From contig JAZUBA010000051.1 in assembly GCA_045638265.1 (NCBI GenBank), positions 1-64,000 on the forward strand: a stretch of 64,000 nucleotides of DNA, in the 5' to 3' direction. The notes below the pieces were generated by a model, which was given only the letters and a program-made list of their open reading frames with translations, did no database searches and was not told the origin of the DNA. Position numbers and translations under genes: made by a program. Below are positions 15,717 through 22,602 of this stretch, piece by piece; the first letter of the stretch is position 1; every line of letters starts with the position of its first letter. The stretch comes from RGIG4140 sp045638265. Its GTDB lineage: Bacteria > Pseudomonadota > Alphaproteobacteria > CAAHEQ01 > UBA3637.

Positions 15717-16214
15717 TTATAATTTAGGAACAGTAGTTTTAAAATCGATGGTACGGCTGGAAATATCCCACTTTCCAACAATCATTTTTTTTATTATCTT
15801 TCCGCTACCAAAATCTAACAAATCCGTTCTTCTGAGATTATTAAGAATTTTATTCAAGCTACCTAATCCAATGGAAGAGAGCAAAAACGCTTCTGCCGGA
15901 TCGCATAATTTACAATAAGCCCATAATTGTCCCAAATCATGTAAGTTCAATTGTGTTTTTTTCGCTTCTATAAAAGCAATAAAAGCTTGGTTTCCTTTAA
16001 TGATGATTCCTAAAACATCTATTTGAATATCTAAACCAACTGTTTCTGGATACTGATCTATAATTCCATATTCTTCTAAAAAAAGATCTAAAGTTCTAGC
16101 ATGAGAATCAATGGTAATAATTTTTGCACCTTTATATTTATCCTCTAAATATTTTTGGAACCAATTTCTCATTGGCTCATACAGTTCAAATTCTTTTCTT
16201 ACATTATTCACCAT
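15717..16214 (-). CDS. PD-(D/E)XK-type restriction endonuclease subunit (putative)
   Basis: 165 aa. The core reads LDIQIDVLGI (Asp66), a strand, then AFIAFIEAKKTQ with Glu83-Ala-Lys85. This is the D…ExK arrangement of PD-(D/E)XK nucleases, with the preceding helix and strands in the expected order. The protein is small for a complete type II enzyme and has little room for a recognition domain. The start at 16214 (ATG, GGAG upstream) is preferred over the TTG at 16220. It overlaps the end of 16204–17076 by 11 bases, so translation is coupled. As last gene of a methyltransferase–LAGLIDADG–nuclease operon, it is predicted to be the cutting subunit, with specificity supplied by its neighbour. That division of labour is inference. 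Confidence 0.68.
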   Translation of the reverse strand: MVNNVRKEFELYEPMRNWFQKYLEDKYKGAKIITIDSHARTLDLFLEEYGIIDQYPETVGLDIQIDVLGIIIKGNQAFIAFIEAKKTQLNLHDLGQLWAYCKLCDPAEAFLLSSIGLGSLNKILNNLRRTDLLDFGSGKIIKKMIVGKWDISSRTIDFKTTVPKL

Positions 16215-17076
16215 ATCCAAGGGCTCCAGCCAAATCTGTCCACGAATCGAAGTGTCTCCCCCTGATTTCTCTTGGAAGACAAATATCTAATTCTCCAGGG
16301 TGAGTTGGTTTTATTGTTCTGCGAATTGGTTTTTCCCAATAAAATTTATGTGTCTTTTGAGGATCAATAAATTCTAATAATTCTTCGCTATATCTTTCAA
16401 GAGCATCTTGTTTATGTCTGATATTAAAGCCAATAGTTAAAAACTCATTTGTAAAAATTTTAATTTGATGTTCTTTCTTCCAAAAATTAGGATATCCTTG
16501 ATTATATTTAACCATTTTTCCATCTCTAAAATTAGGATGTCCAAAATCAATAGTCTGAACAGGAACGTCAATAAATTTTAGCATATTTGCTATATCTATA
16601 ACCATATACCAATTGCCAGGGATCTCAATATACACTCTATGTGCTCCATCTTGGCCAAATGCAATATTACTTTTTCTTATATACCCTGTAACATCTGCTA
16701 TTCCTCGTAAAAGAGCCTTTTTCTCATCAGTAGTTATACTAAACAAATCGGGATTCATTCTCATGGTGGAGTGATGTGTTCCGCTACTAATTAATCTTAC
16801 AATTTCTCTAACGATATATTCATTGTTATTTTTAGTAAAGGACATTTTTGTTGAATGTTTTGTTTGGGTAACAACTAAATCATGTCCTATCAATGGTTCG
16901 ACAATTGATCTAATATCAACAGTACTAGCCTTTACATATATAGAAACATCTTTTAAATCGTCAGTATAAAGGTTTTTATAAGGAATATCTATTGTAATGG
17001 TTGTTTCTTGAGTGCCTCTTTGCATTTCACCATTACCAAGAATCATCCCGACTAAATATGCCATTTCAGTATTCAT
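16204..17076 (-). CDS. LAGLIDADG-fold protein in the restriction-modification operon
   Basis: 290 aa. Two LAGLIDADG-like helices are visible: AYLVGMILGNGEMQ (residues 6–19) and ALLRGIADVTGYI (121–133), each starting an alpha/beta half, as in monomeric homing endonucleases. The positions of the catalytic acids hold Asn (LGNG) and Thr (DVTG), so metal-dependent cutting is unlikely and the protein probably only binds DNA. The C-terminal 60 residues are a further, partly basic segment ending in WTDLAGALGYGE. The ATG follows the methyltransferase stop codon after one base, and the end overlaps the nuclease gene. I predict it to be the target-recognition partner of 15717–16214. An alternative is a homing-type endonuclease that was recruited and then inactivated. 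Confidence 0.65.
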   Translation of the reverse strand: MNTEMAYLVGMILGNGEMQRGTQETTITIDIPYKNLYTDDLKDVSIYVKASTVDIRSIVEPLIGHDLVVTQTKHSTKMSFTKNNNEYIVREIVRLISSGTHHSTMRMNPDLFSITTDEKKALLRGIADVTGYIRKSNIAFGQDGAHRVYIEIPGNWYMVIDIANMLKFIDVPVQTIDFGHPNFRDGKMVKYNQGYPNFWKKEHQIKIFTNEFLTIGFNIRHKQDALERYSEELLEFIDPQKTHKFYWEKPIRRTIKPTHPGELDICLPREIRGRHFDSWTDLAGALGYGE

Positions 17077-17077
17077 G

Positions 17078-19186
17078 CTATTTCTTTAACTCCTCTATAA
17101 TATGGTTTGCGATTGCTTCTGCCATCAGCGGTGGAACAGCGTTGCCAATCTGTTTTCTAATATGAACTTTTGAGCCATAAAATATAAATTTATCATCAAA
17201 AGATTGAATTCTAGCTGCTTCTCTTGGAGTAATTGCCCTATTTAAAAATGGATGATTATTAGTCCCATTAGATGCAGCATCAAATCTTGTATCAATTGTT
17301 GGCGAAGTCTGGTCCCATTTTAGCCTACCCCATGTAGTTTTGAATTTTTGATTTCCGCATAGTTCTTTGGGTAAGCATTCCTTTCCCTTTTCCGGCGGAA
17401 TCAGTTTCAGTTTATCTATGGCCACTTGTTTGTGCTTTGAGGCAATATGATTAAAAAGCCCTTTACTATCCTGTCGCATTAATTTCTGATAGGGCGTTAA
17501 TGCTGAATTTTTATAGTCTTGCTCAAATTTCCCTTCACCAGATTCTAAATACGCAATATCCGATATTGCATCTCTGACTGTAATAATCTTTTTTGAGAGT
17601 GGTTGAGGTAAAGAGATAGATTTATGTTTTGAACATATAAAAATAGCACGCTCTCTTGCCTGAGGCACTCCATAATTTGCTGCATTTAATACTCCAAATT
17701 CTACATAATACCCTAACACTTTTATAGCATTAATTATTTCATTTCTAAACCATCCATTTGATGCAGAAAGTAGCGCTTTTACATTTTCTATTATAAAGAT
17801 CTCTGGCTCTATTTCTTTTACCAGGCTCAAATATTCCCTAAATAAGAAATTTCTTGGATCAGCTAACCCTAATTTCTTTCCCTTATTGGAATATCCTTGG
17901 CAAGGAGGACCACCAACTATCATATTAATATGATTGCGACGTGATTTATTTATTAATTCTTCTTTTACCTTAATATTCGTAATATCTCCTATAATGACTT
18001 CGGAATTTGGCATATTCTTTCTAAAAGTTTCTGCTACTGTAGGATCATTATCTAAAGCTATGATGGTTTTAAAATGAGAGTTTTTTTCCATTCCATAAGA
18101 AAGCCCGCCAGCTCCACAAAATAAATCTAATATTCTAAAATCTGTAGTTTTTTCAGAAATCACTTGTTTATTTCTTATTAAAATTCTTTTAAATATTTCT
18201 TTCCCATTAATAGTTGGTTTAAATAAGTCGTATTCATTATCCGAACCATGGTTAGCTTCACCGACAATTTCAAATTGAACACTATTATATTTATCAATAA
18301 TAGTAATGGGAACCCCCATAATTCCTGGGTAATCCATAGGGATATCTTGTACTCTTTTTACATTGATCGCATTAAAATTATCGTACATGGGATATTCTTT
18401 AGGAGAATATTCTTTTGTTAATTTAAGCAACTTATGTCTTCTATCTATATCCAAATTAGTAAACCACATAGCATTTCCTAGGCTACGCCATTTTTGACCA
18501 AATTCATCAATCCAAAATCTTGTTTCTCTTGGCTCTGATGAAGCAGGAACTCTGAATTTCATGTCACCGAATTGGTAACCAGTCCAAGCCTCATTATTTT
18601 GAATAAGTGGAAATATTTCTTTATATGTAAGAGCATTTTGATTTCCAATAAGAAGATATTTTTTTTTGTGTTTTACGAATAATGATACAATTTCTTTAAA
18701 TAAAGAAAAAGGGGGATTTGTTACAACAACATCCGACATCTTGAGATATTTTATACATTCAGGGCTTCTAAAATCCCCATCTCCTTTGAGCTTTTTTATA
18801 CATTTTGTTTTTTGTAGCCAATTTTCAATAAATGTATCAGAAATAACATCTTTGCCTTCTGCTAATTTAGTTACATCAAGAACATAACCATATGTATTTT
18901 TTAATGGTTCATTATTTTCATCAGACAAGGTTAATTGTGTCGAAATAACTTTTGATGATCTATATGAAGTACACAACAATCTTTTTAGACCAAGAACATT
19001 AAAATTCTTCAGAAAATACTTACAAAAATTAGATTCAAAGGGATCATCACAATTACAAAGAACCGTTTTTCCATAAAAATGCTTAGAATAATGAATTAAT
19101 TCCCTCTCTACCGTTTCATAGGTGGTATAAAATTCATCATCTTTTACATTTTTTGCGGCTTGCAAGTTAGTATTGTTATTGACCAT
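17078..19186 (-). CDS. fused adenine (EcoRI-type) and cytosine-C5 DNA methyltransferase
   Basis: 702 aa with two complete methyltransferase domains. Residues about 12–310 match the EcoRI adenine-N6 methyltransferase family: KNVKDDEFYT, CNCDDPFESNF, the motif IV segment VVTNPPFSLF (157–160 NPPF), and EIFPLI…KWRSLGN…WFTNLDI…MGVPIT. Residues about 348–702 are a cytosine-C5 methyltransferase with motif I DLFCGAGGLSYG, motif IV GGPPCQGYS (catalytic Cys429), ENVK, QARER and motif X QIGNAVPP. The C5 recognition region is of modest size. One polypeptide therefore should place m6A and m5C marks. It is first in the operon, with promoter TTGCAA–17–TATAGC at 19214–19242 and AAAGGAAAGGATT before the ATG. 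It protects the host against the nuclease encoded two genes downstream. Confidence 0.9.
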   Translation of the reverse strand: MVNNNTNLQAAKNVKDDEFYTTYETVERELIHYSKHFYGKTVLCNCDDPFESNFCKYFLKNFNVLGLKRLLCTSYRSSKVISTQLTLSDENNEPLKNTYGYVLDVTKLAEGKDVISDTFIENWLQKTKCIKKLKGDGDFRSPECIKYLKMSDVVVTNPPFSLFKEIVSLFVKHKKKYLLIGNQNALTYKEIFPLIQNNEAWTGYQFGDMKFRVPASSEPRETRFWIDEFGQKWRSLGNAMWFTNLDIDRRHKLLKLTKEYSPKEYPMYDNFNAINVKRVQDIPMDYPGIMGVPITIIDKYNSVQFEIVGEANHGSDNEYDLFKPTINGKEIFKRILIRNKQVISEKTTDFRILDLFCGAGGLSYGMEKNSHFKTIIALDNDPTVAETFRKNMPNSEVIIGDITNIKVKEELINKSRRNHINMIVGGPPCQGYSNKGKKLGLADPRNFLFREYLSLVKEIEPEIFIIENVKALLSASNGWFRNEIINAIKVLGYYVEFGVLNAANYGVPQARERAIFICSKHKSISLPQPLSKKIITVRDAISDIAYLESGEGKFEQDYKNSALTPYQKLMRQDSKGLFNHIASKHKQVAIDKLKLIPPEKGKECLPKELCGNQKFKTTWGRLKWDQTSPTIDTRFDAASNGTNNHPFLNRAITPREAARIQSFDDKFIFYGSKVHIRKQIGNAVPPLMAEAIANHIIEELKK

Positions 19187-19213
19187 AATCCTTTCCTTTT
19201 GTAAATCATATTA

Positions 19214-19242
19214 GCTATACATCTTTTACAGATATTTTGCAA
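19214..19242 (-). promoter_or_regulatory. promoter of the restriction-modification operon
   Basis: Read leftward: TTGCAA (19237–19242), 17 bases, TATAGC (19214–19219), about 27 bases before the methyltransferase start. Confidence 0.5.
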
Positions 19243-19530
19243 TTATATTTTTAAAATTAGAGAAAAATTTTTAGAAGTTCGCAACCAATCTCAACCCCTC
19301 TTAAGCAGATTAGAACTGGCGATAACTAGATGAAAATATATATTTCAATAGATTACATCTAGTTGTCACTTGCTCATAATTTTTTATGCGAGGTATACTT
19401 TTTTGCCAAAGGTATACTTTTACATGCGCAAAAAAGTGTCAACCAATTGAATCTTGCCAACTTGCTATCAGAGAAAAATCTATAATTAACTTCTTGAAAA
19501 ATATAATTAAATTATTTTGGATAAAAAAAT
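19243..19530. other. intergenic region with inverted and direct repeats
   Basis: No gene is seen. AACTAGATG at 19324–19332 is inverted at 19356–19364 with imperfect extension, forming a long-loop hairpin. GGTATACTTTT occurs twice (19392–19402, 19411–19421), and GGTATAC recurs inside the tRNA terminator at 19540. Such repeats upstream of a methyltransferase gene may be regulator-binding or methylation sites, or the scar of island insertion. Confidence 0.45.
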
Positions 19531-19558
19531 AACATAGAAGGTATACACTTTCTATGTT
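19531..19558 (-). terminator. terminator of tRNA-Pro
   Basis: AACATAGAA (19531–19539) pairs with TTCTATGTT (19550–19558); a T run follows on the minus strand. It starts 7 bases beyond the tRNA 3' end. Confidence 0.75.
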
Positions 19559-19561
19559 ATA

Positions 19562-19572
19562 TAAATGGTCGG
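19562..19572. repeat. copy of the TAAATGGTCGG repeat at the tRNA-Pro 3' end
   Basis: Identical to 15265–15275; it covers the last seven bases of the tRNA plus four downstream bases. See the candidate attachment-site note there. Confidence 0.4.
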
Positions 19573-19642
19573 GGTGACATGATTCGAACATGCGACACCT
19601 TGGTCCCAAACCAAGTACTCTACCAGGCTGAGCTACACCCCG
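19566..19642 (-). tRNA. tRNA-Pro (anticodon TGG)
   Basis: 77 bases including the encoded CCA. The acceptor stem is CGGGGTG/CACCCCG, the D arm contains AGCTCAGCCTGGTAGAG, the anticodon loop is TTTGGGA giving anticodon TGG, and the T loop reads GTTCGAATC. A terminator follows, and the restriction-modification island begins on the 3' side. Confidence 0.96.
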
Positions 19643-19707
19643 TTTTTTATCTGATTTTTGCTTTATATCATACTTTTTTTTATTTTGCAAGAACTTTTTT
19701 TATTTTT

Positions 19708-20574
19708 TTAATAAAATCTGCCTTCTTCTCGTATAATTAACCCTTTTCGCCAATGATACGGAAAAATTTTTTCTCCTCGCCCATTATCCCCTGCCCATAT
19801 TTTTTGATATATTTCGGGAGTTATTACATCCATTCCTGTCCGTTGTGCTAAAGGTGTATCTTTACAGATTAAATTTCCCTTTAATGCGCGAGGAGCTGTT
19901 GAATGCAATAAACTAGATACTTTTGTGCCTGAAATATCTAAATCACCGGCAATATATAAAGGTGTATGTTCAAGTGAAATTAAATTTTTACAAGCTCGCA
20001 AATCACAATTTCCTAATATAACAATATTTTCTCCTCGTCCAGCTTCTAATCTGATGTTATCATAATCCTGAACTTGTGCTTGACTGTAAATATTAACATC
20101 CATCTCATGATAATTAATTTTATTGATGCTAGGAGCTGGATGGGTTAATTCATCTTTCAATTCCGGTATCATAGCGTTATTATTATCTACCAGCCACAAT
20201 TTATGATATGCTGGTCCGCTCAAATAATCTGTTCCTAAAGCTTTTGCCAAAGGAGTCCCTTTAATATTGGCACCTTTCATTGCAAAACGTGGCGCATCTT
20301 TTAAATTGGAGATGTTTGTATTTTCAATATTATATACACCAAAAACAATGGCTGGAGATATTAAATTATCACTGATTTTTGTTGAATTTGAAAAATCACA
20401 ATCTCCCAATACAACACATTGATGAAACATATATTTTTCTTCATCTAAATGCGGTACGGGAACATATCCGTTATCACGATTGCATACATGCTCAACAATA
20501 CAAGGCGTTGTTATTTTTTCCGGTTGCAAGTGAATCATATTTCCTTCAATAACAACACAAAAATCAGGTTTCAT
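19708..20574 (-). CDS. protein with two copies of a beta-rich domain, function unknown
   Basis: 288 aa with no signal peptide or membrane helix. Two segments of about 110 residues (about 53–130 and 183–275) are related. Each runs from LG(D/N)CD through a strand-rich stretch (GVYNIENTNISNL / IAGDLDISGTKVSSL), then an 'APR(F/A)(M/L)KG' turn, TPLA(K/Q), and a helix ending in Y(H/Q)K(L/I)W with a following 'DN'. The regular short strands suggest a small beta-helix or leucine-rich-like stack. I recognise no family. It is a single gene between tRNA-Pro and a pilin-like gene. Confidence 0.6.
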   Translation of the reverse strand: MKPDFCVVIEGNMIHLQPEKITTPCIVEHVCNRDNGYVPVPHLDEEKYMFHQCVVLGDCDFSNSTKISDNLISPAIVFGVYNIENTNISNLKDAPRFAMKGANIKGTPLAKALGTDYLSGPAYHKLWLVDNNNAMIPELKDELTHPAPSINKINYHEMDVNIYSQAQVQDYDNIRLEAGRGENIVILGNCDLRACKNLISLEHTPLYIAGDLDISGTKVSSLLHSTAPRALKGNLICKDTPLAQRTGMDVITPEIYQKIWAGDNGRGEKIFPYHWRKGLIIREEGRFY

Positions 20575-20679
20575 TTTATTACTCCATTATTTTGCTAATT
20601 GTTTTACAATTATATACTGATTTTTAAATTTTGGCAAGATTTTTTCTTTGTTAAAAGTGATTTTTATGTAACAAGAAAA

Positions 20680-21147
20680 TTAACTTTGAATAAAGGCAAT
20701 ATTTTGAACAACGGTTTGAGTACAATCTCCGCTGCCGACAATCATACGGGCTGATTCACACACAAGACGGTTTTTAAAGTCAATACTTAAAACAACTTCT
20801 GAATCTTGTATCATTGCTTTTTCAGGTGTGTTGATGATAACACCGTTTTCTAATTCATTCCCGTTTTCACTTCTAAAACTCATAATATCTGTTTCATCTA
20901 AATTTCGAGGAAGCCAAGCATCATCATTTCCGTTATGTGCAATATGTGTTCTGCGATCCATAAATAACACGGCTGCATATTTGGAAGCAATATTCAACGA
21001 TTCATTTGCCCGATAGCGACACATAGCCAACTGATAACCGGTAAGACCACCCACTGCCAATACTCCGATAATAGCTAAAACACCCAGCATTTCCAACATG
21101 GAACGACCGGATTGAGAAGAATGTTTTACTTTTTTTAAATACTGCAT
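20680..21147 (-). CDS. small prepilin-like protein
   Basis: 155 aa. The leader MQYLKKVKHSSQSG is followed by GRSMLEMLGVLAIIG (Glu at +5) and a hydrophobic helix ending VGGLTGYQLAM, then RYRANESLNIASKYAAVL and a soluble domain of about 95 residues. A Cys pair near the C-terminus (VCES… and GDCTQ) resembles the disulfide loop of type IV pilins. This is the only one of the five pilin-like genes in the window that is pilin-sized, so it is the best candidate for a structural or major subunit. Its upstream region lacks the promoter module found at the others, so it may be regulated separately. Confidence 0.75.
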   Translation of the reverse strand: MQYLKKVKHSSQSGRSMLEMLGVLAIIGVLAVGGLTGYQLAMCRYRANESLNIASKYAAVLFMDRRTHIAHNGNDDAWLPRNLDETDIMSFRSENGNELENGVIINTPEKAMIQDSEVVLSIDFKNRLVCESARMIVGSGDCTQTVVQNIAFIQS

Positions 21148-21285
21148 ATAACCTACTTGAATTCAAAATAAAAAACCCTTATTATCATATATAAATTAAA
21201 AAAAATAATATTGCAATCATTTTTTTATTAAATCGTGTATATTGTTTTTATTTTTTTTATGAATAAATATGTATTTAGTTAAGTC

Positions 21286-21314
21286 TTGACAAATAAAAGA
21301 TTTTTATGTATAAT
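21286..21314 (+). promoter_or_regulatory. consensus promoter of the ankyrin gene
   Basis: TTGACA (21286–21291), 17-base spacer, TATAAT (21309–21314), 33 bases before the ATG. Both hexamers are perfect. Confidence 0.88.
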
Positions 21315-21347
21315 ACATGAAATTTATTTCAATACTTTGAGGATAAT

Positions 21348-21890
21348 ATGTTAAAAGAATATAGCCGTGAAGCATTAAAAAGCATTGCACGAACAAATAC
21401 ACCTATGAGACACAAACTGTTACGCTTGTGCGTTACAAAAGGAAGTGTTGTTGATTTTAATCGCTTAGCCGAGGCAGGTTTTGATGTGAATAAGCCCAAT
21501 CAATATGGTTTGACAATGCTTATGATGGCAACACAATACAATCGTATTCCTATGGTTCAAGCTCTTTTAAAAGCAGGGGCTAATGTCAATACGCAAGATA
21601 TAGATGGTAATACAGCGCTTATTAGGGCTTCTCGCAGTGGACATACTGAAATAGTCAAAATGCTTTTATCTGTTCAGGGAATTGAAATGAATACATGTAA
21701 TCATGCCGGTTTAACAGCAGTACGTCATGCTATACTTAATGACAAGAAAGATGTAGCGGATTTACTTATTCAGGCTGGAGCTGATACAACAAAATTTCAA
21801 CCGCAAACGGTTCAGAAAGCAAAACCGGTTCAAAAATCATTTTTCAGCAAATTATTTTTATATTTTCGAACACAACATTCTCGTGGTTAA
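21348..21890 (+). CDS. ankyrin-repeat protein
   Basis: 180 aa, with GAGGA before the ATG. Three to four ankyrin repeats fill residues about 20–150, with the typical phrases DVNKPNQYGLTMLMMAT, ANVNTQDIDGNTALIRAS, GHTEIVKMLL and GLTAVRHAI…DVADLLIQAGAD. No signal peptide is present. The C-terminal 30 residues are basic and aromatic (FFSKLFLYF). Ankyrin repeats mediate protein–protein contacts, and in host-associated alphaproteobacteria some are secreted into the host; nothing here proves export. It is a single-gene unit with a perfect promoter and its own terminator. Confidence 0.9.
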   Translation: MLKEYSREALKSIARTNTPMRHKLLRLCVTKGSVVDFNRLAEAGFDVNKPNQYGLTMLMMATQYNRIPMVQALLKAGANVNTQDIDGNTALIRASRSGHTEIVKMLLSVQGIEMNTCNHAGLTAVRHAILNDKKDVADLLIQAGADTTKFQPQTVQKAKPVQKSFFSKLFLYFRTQHSRG

Positions 21891-21907
21891 TCAACAGGTG
21901 GAGAAGA

Positions 21908-21935
21908 AAAAAGCAGTTTTCAGACTGCTTTTTTT
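21908..21935 (+). terminator. terminator of the ankyrin gene
   Basis: AAAAAGCAGT and ACTGCTTTTT arms around TTTCAG, followed by T residues, 18 bases after the stop codon. A/T runs on both sides make it bidirectional. Confidence 0.88.
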
Positions 21936-21964
21936 ATTGTTTATTTCAGATTGGTTGATTAACA

Positions 21965-22110
21965 ATAAAAAAACAACAGAGAAGAACCGAAACTCAAGAA
22001 ACAATAAAACGGAAACTTCTCTGTTGCTCCAACTTAAAGTGCTTTGGGATTCTTTAAGTTGTAATTGTTTTACTCACTGTCAAGTGATTAGCTTTGACGG
22101 AATCGAATGT
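21965..22110 (-). ncRNA. candidate small RNA read leftward from module D
   Basis: No open frame fits. Reading leftward from the module D element at 22111–22138, the transcript would contain a stem AACTTAAAG/CTTTAAGTT (22031–22039 with 22052–22060). A second, perfect 11-bp stem follows (21974–21984 with 22016–22026) and then a T run, a good terminator although its loop is long. Two hairpins ending in a terminator, with a promoter-like element just upstream, is the layout of a bacterial small RNA of roughly 140 bases. Transcription is not demonstrated. Confidence 0.45.
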
Positions 22111-22290
22111 CTGTTAATGTAGTACCTCCATGTGCAACGCAAACACTTTCGTATCAAACACGTCAAAAATTTTGACATTGTCAACTTTATTTTTATTAAA
22201 AATCAATAACTAAACAAGTAAAAATAACTGCACAAAGAAAGTTTTGACAAAGTGAAAAAAATGTTGATTTAATCGTACGTTTAAATTTAC
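22111..22290. promoter_or_regulatory. regulatory module D (diverged copy)
   Basis: The left element, about 22111–22138, matches 15 of 19 bases of the right half of the module A element, including AGTAC and ATGTGCAAC. The right element, about 22263–22290, has TTTAAT-CGTACG-TTTAAA, preceded by AGTGAAAAAAATGTTG, which is nearly the same as the sequence before the right element of module C. The separation, about 150 bases, is close to the other three copies. The -10 hexamers are poor, and a TTGACA at 22244–22249 could serve rightward transcription instead. Confidence 0.55.
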
Positions 22291-22465
22291 CCGCTTTATT
22301 GCTAAAATATTAACAGTATATATCCACAAAAAAGACAGATATAGTTCAATATACCTGTTAAAATCTAAAAAAAACGAATCAGGTATTTTGAAAAATCACT
22401 TTTCAAACAAATACTTATAAGAGTAATTCTCGTAAAAAAACGAATCGTTGACGATTCGTTTTGTC
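22291..22465 (+). ncRNA. candidate small RNA read rightward from module D
   Basis: No open frame with a start signal is seen. Three stems lie in order: ATACCTG/CAGGTAT (near 22353 and 22380), TTTGAAAA/TTTTCAAA (near 22387–22407), and a perfect terminator AAAACGAATCG-TTGA-CGATTCGTTTT (22437–22462). The terminator belongs to no annotated gene. With module D upstream, this is a candidate structured transcript of about 170 bases. It could instead be the remnant of a lost gene. Confidence 0.4.
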
Positions 22466-22542
22466 TTTGATTTTGTTTTATTCAAAAATGGTTGATTATT
22501 TTATAAGATAGAATTGAAAAATAAAAAATAAAGAATCAAAAA

Positions 22543-22586
22543 AATAAAACCGCTGAATGTATATACTACAAATCAGCGGTTTTATT
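22543..22586 (-). terminator. terminator of leuS
   Basis: AATAAAACCGCTGA and TCAGCGGTTTTATT arms around 16 bases, 16 bases after the leuS stop codon. Confidence 0.85.
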
Positions 22587-22602
22587 TCGTATTACGTCAA
22601 TT

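Noticed and set aside
21883..22122. 79-aa rightward frame after the ankyrin gene
   Set aside because: It overlaps the ankyrin stop and terminator, has no ribosome-binding site, and reads through the hairpins of the candidate small RNA.
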